NCBI GenBank assembly: GCA_021647315.1
Contig: JAKIUY010000033.1
Span: 1 to 37,742 of the forward strand
DNA from: Victivallaceae bacterium
GTDB lineage: Bacteria > Verrucomicrobiota > Lentisphaeria > Victivallales > Victivallaceae
Direction of reading: 5' to 3'
Length of the DNA stretch: 37,742 bases
The notes beneath the pieces were generated by a model, which made no database searches, had not been told where the DNA came from, and worked only from the letters and a program-made list of their open reading frames with translations. The position numbers and the translations under genes are program-made. Within the stretch, counting starts at the first letter, position 1, and every line of letters starts with the position of its first letter. Positions 8,737 to 17,153 of this stretch are shown piece by piece.

Positions 8737-9693
8737 ATGGCAACGTATCTGGAATTTGAAAAACCGATCGTCGAACTTGAAAAAAAGCTTCAGGAGTGGG
8801 TAGCACTCAGTGAATCAAGTGAGATAGATGTCAATGATGAAGTCAAAATTTTGCGCAAAAAACTTGACTCAACTATGAAGAAAATATACAAGCACCTGAC
8901 CCCGTGGCAACGGGTTCAGTTTGCTAGGCATCCAAATCGCCCATACACGCTTGATTATATTGAACGCATATTTACTGACTTTATGGAGTTTCATGGCGAT
9001 CGTAATTATCGCGATGACGCTGCAATTGTCGGTGGGTTTGCCAAACTTGACGGGAAACCGGTGATGGTCATTGGTACACAAAAAGGTCGTGAAACCAAAG
9101 AAAATGTCTTCCGCAATTTCGGTTGTCCACACCCTGAAGGTTATCGTAAAGCATTGCGCCTGATGAAACTGGCCGATCAGGCAAAGGCTCCGATTATCTG
9201 CTTTATTGATACACCTGGGGCATTCCCTGGAATCGCTTCGGAAGAACGCCATATCGGTGAAGCGATTGCCGTCAACCTGCGTGAAATGTTCGACCTTTCC
9301 ATACCGGTGCTGGCAATTGTCATCGGCGAAGGCGGTAGTGGCGGTGCCCTCGGCATCGGTATCGGCAACCGAATTATCCTGATGGAAAACGCCTACTATT
9401 CAGTTATTACACCGGAAGGCTGTGCGGCAATTCTCTGGGACGACCGCGCTTATACCGAACAGGCCGCCTCGGCACTAAAACTTACTGCTACCGACCTGCA
9501 GGAGCTGAAAATCATTGATGATGTTGTAACTGAACCACTGGGCGGAGCTCACAAAGATTATGATGCCGCAGCCCAATTCCTCAAAGCAAACATTGCCAAA
9601 CATCTGGCTGAACTCGGTAAACTTTCCGGCGAAGAGCTGAAAGAAGACCGCTATAATAAATTCCGTTCAATCGGATTCTTTAACGAAGGTTAA
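8737..9693 (+). CDS. accA: Acetyl-CoA carboxylase carboxyltransferase subunit alpha
   Basis: AccA pairs with AccD to transfer CO2 from carboxybiotin to acetyl-CoA, the first committed step of fatty acid synthesis. The length of 318 residues is normal. Recognisable signatures are the LTPWQRVQFARHP region, GCPHPEGYRKALRLMKLA, FIDTPGAFPG, GEGGSGGALGI and the ENAYYSVITPEGCAAILWDD block typical of AccA. An AGG-containing site (GCAGGT) lies nine bases before the ATG. accD, accB and accC are not in the window; fabI, further down fatty acid synthesis, is at 33174. The double palindrome directly upstream is a candidate regulatory site. Confidence 0.96.
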   Translation: MATYLEFEKPIVELEKKLQEWVALSESSEIDVNDEVKILRKKLDSTMKKIYKHLTPWQRVQFARHPNRPYTLDYIERIFTDFMEFHGDRNYRDDAAIVGGFAKLDGKPVMVIGTQKGRETKENVFRNFGCPHPEGYRKALRLMKLADQAKAPIICFIDTPGAFPGIASEERHIGEAIAVNLREMFDLSIPVLAIVIGEGGSGGALGIGIGNRIILMENAYYSVITPEGCAAILWDDRAYTEQAASALKLTATDLQELKIIDDVVTEPLGGAHKDYDAAAQFLKANIAKHLAELGKLSGEELKEDRYNKFRSIGFFNEG

Positions 9694-9702
9694 TCGGTGC
9701 TG

Positions 9703-9723
9703 GCGGAAATAGCCAGTTTCCGC
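9703..9723 (+). other. Hairpin between accA and the GNAT gene
   Basis: GCGGAAA-tagccag-TTTCCGC is a perfect 7-bp stem with a 7-nt loop starting nine bases after the accA stop. No U-tract follows, so it may be an attenuating or mRNA-stabilising hairpin rather than a full terminator. Confidence 0.45.
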
Positions 9724-9745
9724 ATCCCCCCGAAATAAAAACGTT

Positions 9746-10225
9746 ATGGATAACTTTATACAAGTTCGCAAAGCCCTGCCGGATGATGTCGATAATATCT
9801 GCACTTTAATGAAACTATACGCTGCAGCTCAGATCGTCCTGCCACGTGATAGCCGGGACGTACTGGAACATCTCGATAATTTCTGGATTGGAATTACTGA
9901 CAATAAGTTTGCCGGTTGTGTCGCAGTCCGCGACTTCGGCAATCGGCTGTTTGAAATTCGTTCATTAGCAGTGAATCCTGAAATGACCGGTCAGCGTGTC
10001 GGCAGCACGATGATTAAAAAACTGATCACTCACTTTAGCGAGCAGTCGGAGCCGTGCCGCCTCTTTGCCCTGACCTACCGCGCTAATTTTTTCAGCAATT
10101 TAGGTTTTTCACTGGTAAATAAAGAGATGTTTCCGGGAAAAATCTGGAGTGACTGTTCAAAGTGTCCCAAAAAAGATCACTGCGATGAAGACGCCCTGCT
10201 ATTAGAACTGCTAGGGCAAAAATAA
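9746..10225 (+). CDS. GNAT N-acetyltransferase, N-acetylglutamate synthase-like
   Basis: A 159-residue single GNAT domain. The acetyl-CoA-binding region is RSLAVNPEMTGQRVGSTMIKKL (about 76-97), with the Q/R-x-x-G-x-G/S pyrophosphate loop. The N-terminal pattern with LPRDSRDVLEHL, the LFALTYRANFFSNLGF stretch and the C-terminal GKIWSDCSKCPKKDHCDEDA match stand-alone ArgA-type acetyltransferases that make N-acetylglutamate for arginine synthesis. The C-terminal Cys cluster (C-x2-C-x5-C) is characteristic of that group. It follows accA by 52 bp and may be co-transcribed. No arginine gene is adjacent, so the substrate assignment rests on sequence resemblance only. Confidence 0.72.
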   Translation: MDNFIQVRKALPDDVDNICTLMKLYAAAQIVLPRDSRDVLEHLDNFWIGITDNKFAGCVAVRDFGNRLFEIRSLAVNPEMTGQRVGSTMIKKLITHFSEQSEPCRLFALTYRANFFSNLGFSLVNKEMFPGKIWSDCSKCPKKDHCDEDALLLELLGQK

Positions 10226-10540
10226 AACCTCCGGAATCGCAGGCGTCCCGCCTGCACCAAAAAACCAGTAACTATAAGCTTTATCCCAGGGCTGTTCAAT
10301 ACTTAAATCGAATGCGCAGAATAGTAGCCTGCAACTTCTAAGACACGTTCGTAGTCACGTGCCAGGCGCATTGGCAAATAGATCATCAAGGGAGATCGGG
10401 GGCTTGAGACCATCTGTCGAGCCAATATAAGTTTTACTATCTTTTTACAGTGAAACTGGACATACCGGTATAAAACTTGCCTAAAAGTGGTGAATATAAA
10501 ATATAAACATAGTACAACACAGGACTCTTTTGTAAGAAAA
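10226..10540. repeat. Intergenic region with hairpin and shared blocks
   Basis: No gene is seen in about 315 bp. GCAGGC-gtccc-GCCTGC (10239-10255) is a perfect hairpin 14 bp after the GNAT stop and may act as a termination signal for it, although there is no T-tract. Positions 10322-10382 share AGTAGCCTGCnACTTC and CCAGGCGCATnGGCAAATA with 5040-5073, but with about 25 extra bases between the two halves. An open frame on the minus strand here runs through the tRNA and is rejected. Confidence 0.5.
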
Positions 10541-10617
10541 TGGCGGGAGCGACGGGACTCGAACCCGCAACAACCAGATCGACAGTCTGGAACTCTAACC
10601 AATTGAGCTACGCCCCC
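10541..10617 (-). tRNA. tRNA-Asp (anticodon GTC)
   Basis: Read on the minus strand, the acceptor arm GGGGGCG pairs with CGCTCCC (one G-U). TAGCTC begins the D arm. The anticodon stem CCAGA/TCTGG closes the loop CTGTCGA, whose bases 34-36 are GTC. A 5-nt variable loop, GCGGG-TTCGAGT-CCCGT as T arm, the discriminator G and an encoded CCA complete the molecule. G73 and anticodon GTC agree with aspartate identity. No second tRNA is adjacent. Confidence 0.97.
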
Positions 10618-10705
10618 GCATTGGTAGTGAGCCTTAAGTATACAGCAAAGTAGAATAAATACAAATTGAAATATTCAAAAAAATCATTTTTTTTATAGAA
10701 TAGAG

Positions 10706-11485
10706 TCATATTGCTCTTTTTTGACGTTTACGAGGTGATTTTCTAGCTTTTGAACTCTTTTTTACACTGGATTTTGCCTTACCTGTTTTCTGCTTATCCC
10801 GGTCAAAACGGAAAACCAGAAAGGTGAAGAAGCCCCATAGAAGAATAATCGAATAGATAAAATTACGGCAACGGATCTGCATGAAACAGATTATGCCGGG
10901 AATTGCCTTGGAAATGTCACTGCGCCCCGCATTAATCAAACTTATCACTGTCAGTGAAACACCGAGAATCGGATTGACGGAATAGGCAACAATTCTTATT
11001 CCCAGCGATATAGTGCTCAAGGCAAGATCGGTAATATCCTTGCCGGTCATAAAAGGTGCTTTCTGACACTTAGCGGCAATCGCCAATTCAAGCTCCATTG
11101 TTGATATTCGGCTCAAATCAGGTGGCGACTCCTCAACTGAACGATAAGCTTCCGCGACCAGTTCATGATATGGCGGTATTTCACTGGTAACAGCCGATAT
11201 CGCATTGCGGTAAAACCAGTTAAACTGCCGGTTGATACTTGCGGCAGAGGGGTCACAACGCAACAGATAACCGGTAGTGTACTTGACCGCAATATTGTTA
11301 TCATAATAATAGTTCAGAGCATTAGCAAGCTCTTGCTTCTGCCACGGCATTAGTGATTTGAGCATTAAATCATGATGATTGCGGCTAATTTTACCCCACA
11401 TGCCCCAGTAAGTACCGCATACTGCAACCACAATAACTGCAATAAAAAGCAACTCAACAATTTTTTTCGACCAATATTTTATCAT
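10706..11485 (-). CDS. Hypothetical membrane protein with two terminal helices
   Basis: A 259-residue protein with an N-terminal transmembrane helix (about 10-29, VELLFIAVIVVAVCGTYWGM). A mostly polar, presumably periplasmic domain of about 170 residues follows, then a second helix near 208-225 (FIYSIILLWGFFTFLVF). The strongly basic cytoplasmic tail (KKSSKARKSPRKRQKRAI) would suit nucleic acid or phospholipid contact. No family was recognised. It is transcribed away from the phosphofructokinase gene, with a 90-bp repeat in the shared upstream region. No clear Shine-Dalgarno is seen, so the exact start is uncertain. Confidence 0.6.
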   Translation of the reverse strand: MIKYWSKKIVELLFIAVIVVAVCGTYWGMWGKISRNHHDLMLKSLMPWQKQELANALNYYYDNNIAVKYTTGYLLRCDPSAASINRQFNWFYRNAISAVTSEIPPYHELVAEAYRSVEESPPDLSRISTMELELAIAAKCQKAPFMTGKDITDLALSTISLGIRIVAYSVNPILGVSLTVISLINAGRSDISKAIPGIICFMQIRCRNFIYSIILLWGFFTFLVFRFDRDKQKTGKAKSSVKKSSKARKSPRKRQKRAI

Positions 11486-11569
11486 TTCATAAAATAATTC
11501 ATGGTTGCATTAATTCAATTCTTGAAATAAAATTTCCCGGTGATAGGTTTATAATCAAATATATTTCAA

Positions 11570-11659
11570 TACCGTTTTGCGATCTAAAAGCTATTAAAAA
11601 GCTGCGCGGTTGAGTTTTATAACGCGCAGACAACTAATTGAAAGAATACACTTGTGTAT
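11570..11659 (+). repeat. 90-bp dispersed repeat, copy A
   Basis: Begins TACCGTTTTGCGATC and ends with the palindrome ATACAC-tt-GTGTAT (11646-11659). Full-length copies of exactly the same length lie at 21548-21637, 25973-26062 and, inverted, 29288-29377. In this copy CTGCGC and GCGCAG pair perfectly in the middle. It ends 24 bp before the first candidate pfk start. Confidence 0.85.
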
Positions 11660-11698
11660 AAACTACCCGTTACAGGGATAATCATGGAGAATTACATT

Positions 11699-13051
11699 AT
11701 GGATAAAATAACACATCAGGATCTTCAGGTAACAACGCTTGGCGAATGCACCCTGCCGTCACCGTTTATAAACTTTGAGAAAATAGAAATATCCCCAACT
11801 AACTTTGTTGATGAAACCCTGCGCGTGCCTATAAATATTCTGACCGGTGGCAAACATGAAGAGCCACGACTGAGTTTTGAATGCGCTGGAATTCGCGATA
11901 AAATATTTTTTGATCCCAAAAAAGTCAGGGCAATGATTGTGACCTGCGGTGGATTATGTCCGGGGCTGAATGATGTCATCCGCGGTCTCGTGATGGAATT
12001 ACACTACTGGTATGGGGTTCCGGAAGTACTGGGAGCACGATACGGTTACGCCGGCTTGACTGAAAATACTGAATTCCCGCCAATGAAGCTTACGCCGGAG
12101 AACGTCTCTGACATTCATACACTGGGCGGAACCATCCTCGGCAGTTCCCGCGGTTATCCAGGCACTGAAGAGATTGTTGATAACCTGGAACGCCTCGGAG
12201 TCAACGTCCTATTCTGTATCGGCGGTGACGGCACCCTGCGCGGCGCCCATGATGTATCCGAACTTATCTTGGAACGTGGTCTTAAAATATCGGTTGTCGG
12301 GATTCCGAAAACTATTGATAATGATGTTCCGTTCGTTTACCGCAGTTTCGGATTTGAAACTTCGGTGGAAGCGGCACGGCATGTTCTGGACGGTGCCCAT
12401 GTTGAATCAAAGGGTGCACTGAATGGCATTGGTCTAGTCAGACTTATGGGGCGGGATGCCGGTTTTATTACTTGCAACGCCACCCTGTCCAGCGGTGATG
12501 TCAATTATTGTTTGATTCCAGAAGTCCCGTTTCAACTTCATGGCGAAAACGGCTTACTGAATAACCTGCGAAAACGGCTTAAAAATCGCAAACATGCAGT
12601 TATTGCGGTCGCTGAAGGCGCGGGTCAGCATCTGATCGGAGACGCTGCAAATAAAGATGCTTCAGGCAACAAACAGTACAAAGATATCGGTGATTTTCTC
12701 AAAGCGGAAATCAAAGCAGCGTTCAAAGAGTGGGACGAACCGGTCAGTATAAAATATTTCGACCCAAGTTATTCGATCCGCAGTGTCCCGGCTAATGCTG
12801 ATGACAGTATTTTCTGCCATAACCTTGCAGGATTTGCGGTTAATGCCGCCATGGCGGGAAAGACCGATTTGCTCATCGGGTACTGGCATGGAGAATTTAC
12901 CCATGTTCCACTCGGCGCGGCAAAGAAATCAAAAAAACGGGTTAACCCGCTCCAACAACTGTGGCGGCAAGTTATGCGGATCACCGGACAACCTTGCCAA
13001 TTATGGAATAATGGCAGTGCAAATTCAGCTAACAAAAACTCTGAGGCGTAA
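11699..13051 (+). CDS. pfkA: ATP-dependent 6-phosphofructokinase (group with Lys in PKTIDND)
   Basis: Phosphorylates fructose 6-phosphate in glycolysis. The protein has the nucleotide loop TCGGLCPGLNDVIRG, then GGDGTLRGA, PKTIDNDV, SFGFETSVEAA, LMGRDAGFI and VAEGAG. Glycine after GGD predicts ATP rather than pyrophosphate as donor, while Lys in PKTIDND is the residue usual in PPi enzymes. This G/K combination is known from plant and trypanosomatid ATP-dependent enzymes. The start is ambiguous: ATG 11699 (MDKITHQ, 450 residues) has GGAG nine bases upstream, and ATG 11684 has AGGG six bases upstream. The C-terminal part is longer than in E. coli PfkA, as expected for this clade. A 90-bp repeat and an imperfect TACCC palindrome lie just upstream. 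Confidence 0.88.
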   Translation: MDKITHQDLQVTTLGECTLPSPFINFEKIEISPTNFVDETLRVPINILTGGKHEEPRLSFECAGIRDKIFFDPKKVRAMIVTCGGLCPGLNDVIRGLVMELHYWYGVPEVLGARYGYAGLTENTEFPPMKLTPENVSDIHTLGGTILGSSRGYPGTEEIVDNLERLGVNVLFCIGGDGTLRGAHDVSELILERGLKISVVGIPKTIDNDVPFVYRSFGFETSVEAARHVLDGAHVESKGALNGIGLVRLMGRDAGFITCNATLSSGDVNYCLIPEVPFQLHGENGLLNNLRKRLKNRKHAVIAVAEGAGQHLIGDAANKDASGNKQYKDIGDFLKAEIKAAFKEWDEPVSIKYFDPSYSIRSVPANADDSIFCHNLAGFAVNAAMAGKTDLLIGYWHGEFTHVPLGAAKKSKKRVNPLQQLWRQVMRITGQPCQLWNNGSANSANKNSEA

Positions 13052-13107
13052 TTGTCAGAAAATTCCGTAGGGATGAGGTAAAAGTAGCCGCGGGTGCTAA
13101 GCCGTGA

Positions 13108-13143
13108 TGAACATAACCGGCTGTGGTATCACTGGCAGCCGGA
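13108..13143 (+). repeat. ACCGGC hairpin element, variant copy
   Basis: TGAACATAACCGGCTG is shared with the other copies, but the 3' half differs: CCGGCTG at the left pairs with CAGCCGG after a 12-nt loop. It lies at the 5' edge of a transposase-like remnant. Confidence 0.5.
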
Positions 13144-13159
13144 TTCTGAAATAACCAAA

Positions 13160-13297
13160 AAATGGCCGAAGCAGCTAAAACAGAAAGGGCGGCAACGAAA
13201 AACGGCAATCGTTGCTATGGCACGTCAATTAACGGCTGCACTTTACAGAGATATTGTAAAAGGCGAAGAAATAAAAGGAGCAAAGAAGAACGGATAA
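13160..13297 (+). pseudogene. Transposase C-terminal remnant (IS110-like)
   Basis: The frame ending at TAA 13297 encodes about 45 residues with RKTAIVAMARQLTAALYRDI, which resembles the C-terminal helix of IS110/IS116-type transposases (pattern K/R-x-A-I-V-A-x-A-R-x-L). Nothing upstream encodes the DEDD catalytic domain or the rest of the protein; instead the frame runs into a hairpin repeat. I read it as a decayed insertion sequence scrap. No terminal repeats or target duplication can be traced. The family assignment is from pattern memory and is tentative. Confidence 0.4.
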
Positions 13298-13303
13298 GAT
13301 TTT

Positions 13304-13372
13304 GGCGGGAGGACTCCTCGGGTCGCTTCTTGGCTGAAACCGTCATTGTAGATTGAGGCCTCCCGCCTTTTT
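13304..13372 (+). terminator. Inverted repeat with T-run, terminator-like
   Basis: GGCGGGAGG (13304-13312) pairs perfectly with CCTCCCGCC (13359-13367), which is followed by TTTTT (13368-13372). The 46-nt loop is long for an intrinsic terminator, so it could also be the edge of a small mobile element lying over the transposase remnant. Confidence 0.5.
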
Positions 13373-13814
13373 AAATTAGCAAATCTTCACCTGAATTCAC
13401 AGGTCAAGACTACCGCCTTACTATCAAGCCCGGATTCGGCATAAAACGTTCGTCGTACCTCCTCACTATTTATTCCGATTCAGCTTGATATTCAGTTGCT
13501 TTCCTGGCGGAATGCTTTGCCAGAGGGCATAATTTTCCAAAATAAGGAATGGGATTTTATTGCAAAAAAATCGAGAAAAACAGGCTTTGGAACTTGATAA
13601 ACGGGCTCATAGAAGGAGCGACCTCCCGGTCGCGAACTGTTTTGGTGTCAGCTCTAATTCTTGCAAGTCAGGAATTCTGAACTTACAAAGTCCTGTCATT
13701 TTTGGGATACTTGAGTATAGCGAAAGACGAAGTAACACTTTGAATTTGTACACCCGCTTCCGTAGCAACGCAGTTGCGGAGTTTGAAGCGGTATCTGCCT
13801 TCAGGTGCACCTGA
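13373..13814. repeat. Non-coding repeat region downstream of the S41 gene
   Basis: No convincing gene. GCGACC-tccc-GGTCGC (13618-13633) is a hairpin. It is followed by CGAACnGTTTTGGTGTCA (13632-13649), which recurs with other hairpins at 32058-32075. GCAAC-gca-GTTGC near 13770 is another small hairpin. Two overlapping open frames on opposite strands here encode nothing recognisable. Confidence 0.5.
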
Positions 13815-15191
13815 TTAGGGTGTTATGAGGTATTCACGGGCGGCTTCTATTACTGAATCTCTGCCATGGCGCAATTGTTTCGGGTCAAGCTTAATTTGTA
13901 CATCCGGTGTAACTCCGATACCTTCGACTCGCTTTCCGGTTGTTCTGAAATGATCTCCGAATACGGTTTGCAGTCTAAATCCGCTGGGCAGAACCAAGAA
14001 TTGTGATGGCAGGCATTTCCCTAAGGTGGAAGAACCGAAAATTTTTGCTGCTTTGGCGTCCTGCATGGCAGCTGGAAAAAGTTCAGCACAGCTGAAGGAG
14101 CCGTCATTGATCAGAATAGCCAGTGGTTTGCGGTAGCCGTTAACTTGCGGATATGAGACTGGTTTCAAAGTGGCTCCATGCATCTTCAGACTGCCGATCG
14201 GCACCGGTTTGCCATATAACCAGCCAGCCAGCCATTGAGTTGCCAGAATCATTCCACCGACATTGTCCCTAAGGTCAATAATCAGTCCATCAGTGGTTTT
14301 CAGTTCATGGTTAACTGCTCGGCTGATCTTGCTGATCTCTTCCGGCAGGAAGGCAGAAAATCTGATATAACCGATATTACCCGGCAGAATTTTAAGCTCA
14401 AATTCTGAAAAGAATTTCGGCATCACCCCAAGTTTAAACCACTTAAACCCATTCCGGCGGCGTTTAAGTTTCAGTGAATATTGCTTGCCGTTATAACGTT
14501 GCATGGTAAGGTTTACGGTTGTTCCGGGGTAGCCACTCAGCATCAATGATGTTATTCTGCTCCATGAAACGGGGGCCGGTTTGTCCGGTGTCAGTTTAAC
14601 ACCGTCGATGGCAATAATTTGTTCACCAAGCTTGATTCCGGCCAGTTCTGCAGGGAATTTGCTGCGCAGTTGCAATACATAGAGTTTACCGTCAATATTA
14701 CATGGGGTCAGTCCAATATCTGCGGGAGTATCGATAAAATCAGGTTCTGTAACCTTACGCTGACGTTTATGGCTGCTCTTTTTCTCTGGTTGTTTTACTA
14801 CCGGACGTTTACGGTTGCGACGTGATATTTTTATTGCCTGATTAAAAGAGTTGCTGACTGGAGGTAGAACACCGATATGGCTTTGGCCAAGTTCTTTTAT
14901 CATTCGGTTAAGCAACTGAGCCAACTGAATATCATTGCGGCACTGTTTCGCCTGCGGCAGATATTCAGTCAAGATTTTTTTGTTAAATTTTTTCGCCAAT
15001 TTCCTGTCAAAATTACGTTTGCAAATCTCCTGCCAGACTTCATTGAATACCTTGTCGGCCCGTTTGGCATAAGGGTTGTGCAGAGCTGATTTACTGTTTT
15101 TCAGTTTGGCAGGTACTGTCGCAAAAGCAGCTATGCCCTGCAACGCAGCCAACATAATTGTCAACTGAATTATTAATTTCTTTAAAGTCAT
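13815..15191 (-). CDS. S41 family peptidase (C-terminal processing protease-like) with PDZ domain
   Basis: A secreted serine protease, 458 residues. The signal peptide covers about residues 1-24 (KKLIIQLTIMLAALQGIAAFA). A helical N-terminal domain is followed by a basic Lys/Arg-rich linker at about 123-147 and a PDZ domain at about 155-245 (AGIKLGEQIIAIDGVKL). The S41 catalytic core has GLIIDLRDNVGG (302-313), probable nucleophile Ser367 in SFSCAE and probable Lys392 in GKCLPS. Cys replaces the usual Ala after the nucleophile. AGG eight bases before the ATG supports the start. Such proteases trim periplasmic proteins. It is divergent from the DUF58 gene and not in an operon. Confidence 0.85.
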   Translation of the reverse strand: MTLKKLIIQLTIMLAALQGIAAFATVPAKLKNSKSALHNPYAKRADKVFNEVWQEICKRNFDRKLAKKFNKKILTEYLPQAKQCRNDIQLAQLLNRMIKELGQSHIGVLPPVSNSFNQAIKISRRNRKRPVVKQPEKKSSHKRQRKVTEPDFIDTPADIGLTPCNIDGKLYVLQLRSKFPAELAGIKLGEQIIAIDGVKLTPDKPAPVSWSRITSLMLSGYPGTTVNLTMQRYNGKQYSLKLKRRRNGFKWFKLGVMPKFFSEFELKILPGNIGYIRFSAFLPEEISKISRAVNHELKTTDGLIIDLRDNVGGMILATQWLAGWLYGKPVPIGSLKMHGATLKPVSYPQVNGYRKPLAILINDGSFSCAELFPAAMQDAKAAKIFGSSTLGKCLPSQFLVLPSGFRLQTVFGDHFRTTGKRVEGIGVTPDVQIKLDPKQLRHGRDSVIEAAREYLITP

Positions 15192-15532
15192 GATTTAAAC
15201 CTGTTGCTATAGATTTTCTGCTCTGATTTTAACTCTTTTCAAGACTGTTAGCTGGCCTGACCCGTTTTGCCGTTTGCAAACAAACCAGCACCGAGTATTG
15301 AGATTGCTTTATACATTAAACGCTTGATTGGTGCTTTGCAATTGTCAGTTGAATAAAATTTATCGGTGGTTGCTTGCTTCCGGCGCTTCATGATGATATT
15401 TTATAAACAGCAGTTATAAAAATGGTAAACTCGGGGATATACCCATTATGGGTAGTTTTTAGTTCGTTTATTTGGCTATTTGAGCAAAAAAAATAAAAGT
15501 TAAAATTTCAACCTAAACAAGTATAATAATAG
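15192..15532. other. Divergent intergenic region
   Basis: A 341-bp gap between the divergent S41 and DUF58 genes, with no gene seen. It carries a TACCC palindrome at 15440-15454, whose conserved GAACTAAAA flank is on the minus strand. GTTTGCAAAC at 15272-15281 resembles half of a LacI-type site but is not the window's operator. No strong promoter boxes were identified. Confidence 0.45.
15440..15454 (-). repeat. TACCC palindrome, inverted copy
   Basis: TACCCAT-t-ATGGGTA has perfect 7-bp arms. On the minus strand it is preceded by GAACTAAAAACT and followed by TAT, matching the accA-upstream unit at 8690-8720. It sits about 80 bp before the DUF58 start. Confidence 0.6.
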
Positions 15533-16906
15533 ATGACGATGAAGCATGAACCTAAACATGACAGATTCCTGGATCGATTCTGGAGAGTTTTCCTCCCTGG
15601 GCCTGAATGGCTTAATACGCCGGATATCTATCTCTACTCCAACTACCGTTCAAGCTCATTTGCCCTGTTCTGCTGGATATATGGATTGCTGATCCGTAAA
15701 CTTACCGTACCTGGTTATCTGGTCGGAGCTGTGGCTATTGGAGTCACTGGTTACAGTCTGCTGATTCCCGAGACGCTGGTGCGCTACCTTGCCTTAGCTT
15801 TAATCGCAACGTTCATTATCGATTTCACTGTTGGCTGGATATTTCGTCCGCGGTTGATAATTACTAGACAGACACCTGAACGTGTTCGGGCCGGCAGTGA
15901 ACTGGATGCAACCTATCAGATTGAAAATCGGCGTCACTATCCGGCCTGGGATATCATTATGGATCCATTCAGAATGAAAAAAGGACTGATCTGGCTTGAG
16001 CATGCCGGCAGTGCGGCATTGACGGGAGAGGGCAGACAGCATATAACCGGTCGCTTGCAGGCGGAACGGCGCGGGAAATATACCTTTTATTCGCCGATTG
16101 CTGAATCGGCATTCCCGCTCGGGTTTTTCAAATGGAGCAGCCGGGCTCGTCATGAGAGTTCCAATTTACTGGTCTATCCAAATTTTGCTCCACTGAACAG
16201 CCTCAGCCTGCCGGAAGGGAAAAAATATCAGCGTGAAGGCAGTTCCAGAGTTTCAAAAGTCGGCGAATCGATGGATTTTTTCGGTTGCCGTGATTTCAGA
16301 ACCGGAGATGATCCGCGACATATTCACTGGCCGAGTTCAGCTCGCCTCGGCGAGCTGATTATTCGTGAATATCAGGAAGAGTATCTCAGCCGAGTTGCGT
16401 TGATTGTTGATACCTATGTACCTAATCTAAAGAGTTTCAGGGTAGGGCTCACTCCTAAAGATTATAATGAAGAGCTGGAAGCCGCGCTTTCGCTGACTGC
16501 GGCTCTGGTGGATTTTCTGACCCGCGATGAATATGTCGTTGATATTTTTGCCGCCGGCGGTGAGGTTTTCCATTTTCAGGCGGGGCGCAGTCTGGCATGC
16601 CTCGAAAGCATCTTGGATATCCTGGCCTGTATTGAGCCCAATCATGGGATGACGGTTGACGCCTTAATCACACCGGTACTGAGTGAAATCCAGAGTATCG
16701 GCAACTGTCTGGTTATTTTGCCGTGCTGGGATAATGCACGGCATAAATTCATCATGACGCTGCGGGAATGTGGTATCGCGGTAAAACTGATTATTATTGA
16801 TGAAGGAGAAAAGTGGCGACGCAGTAAAGAAACCGTTCCGGTGCCAGCTGATGCTTTAGTGCTGAATGCTGCCGATATTCTTGCCGGTAAAGTCAGAAAT
16901 ATGTAG
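15533..16906 (+). CDS. DUF58 domain-containing membrane protein
   Basis: A 457-residue protein with hydrophobic segments at about 43-80 and 84-100, an extracytoplasmic-type domain, and then the DUF58 signature FGCRDFRTGDDPRHIHWPSS followed by ARLGELIIREY. The segment after it (VALIVDTYVPN) is the beginning of a von Willebrand A-like fold. DUF58 proteins usually work with a MoxR AAA ATPase and transglutaminase-like proteins in assembling or maturing envelope complexes. None of those partners is adjacent here. Start ATG 15533 has no obvious ribosome-binding site; ATG 15539 is an alternative. Confidence 0.85.
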   Translation: MTMKHEPKHDRFLDRFWRVFLPGPEWLNTPDIYLYSNYRSSSFALFCWIYGLLIRKLTVPGYLVGAVAIGVTGYSLLIPETLVRYLALALIATFIIDFTVGWIFRPRLIITRQTPERVRAGSELDATYQIENRRHYPAWDIIMDPFRMKKGLIWLEHAGSAALTGEGRQHITGRLQAERRGKYTFYSPIAESAFPLGFFKWSSRARHESSNLLVYPNFAPLNSLSLPEGKKYQREGSSRVSKVGESMDFFGCRDFRTGDDPRHIHWPSSARLGELIIREYQEEYLSRVALIVDTYVPNLKSFRVGLTPKDYNEELEAALSLTAALVDFLTRDEYVVDIFAAGGEVFHFQAGRSLACLESILDILACIEPNHGMTVDALITPVLSEIQSIGNCLVILPCWDNARHKFIMTLRECGIAVKLIIIDEGEKWRRSKETVPVPADALVLNAADILAGKVRNM

Positions 16907-17027
16907 AAAATCAACCCATGTTGCGCTGTTGTTTTACGCTGGATATAAAAATAATATCTTACTTAAGTATGACATCAATTTATTAAATGCTGGATATTTT
17001 AAGTTCCGGCGAAGCTGGTTTTGTAAG

Positions 17028-17142
17028 CTATGGAGTATTGCTGCCGGCACGGAACCGACCCGGAGGTTGAGCGTAATGTTTTTTTAATATCCGTGTCAGA
17101 TAATGGCGGTCGCAAAAACCACAGGCCGAGGCAATTTTATCA
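17028..17142 (-). pseudogene. C-terminal remnant of an AraC-family regulator
   Basis: The minus strand encodes DKIASACGFCDRHYLTRI followed by LKKHYAQPPGRFR, then eight residues and a stop. This is the second helix-turn-helix of AraC/XylS regulators (pattern I-A-x-x-x-G-F-x-D-x-x-Y-F-x-R-x-F-K-K-x-x-G-x-x-P-x-x-F-R). The similarity stops at the ribosome-binding site of the divergent sulfatase gene; beyond it the frame is antisense to the sulfatase. The rest of the regulator is missing, so a deletion or sulfatase-gene insertion seems to have removed it. Confidence 0.7.
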
Positions 17143-17153
17143 AGGAGAAAAAA

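Noticed and set aside
10303-10602. Minus-strand frame of 99 codons
   Set aside because: It starts inside tRNA-Asp and encodes the familiar false peptide from tRNA sequence (MVRVPDCRSGCCGFES), then runs through repeat DNA.
13560-13814. Overlapping frames on both strands
   Set aside because: Both lie in hairpin-rich repeat DNA with no recognisable protein features.
15272-15281. GTTTGCAAAC palindrome, possible fourth LacI operator
   Set aside because: The centre is TGCA-type, not the CG-centred TGCAAACGTTTGCA, and it is not next to a promoter or a regulon-like gene.
17103-17153. Upstream in-frame extension of the sulfatase
   Set aside because: The 17 extra codons are antisense to the AraC remnant and precede the clear AAGGAG site; the conserved protein begins at 17154.
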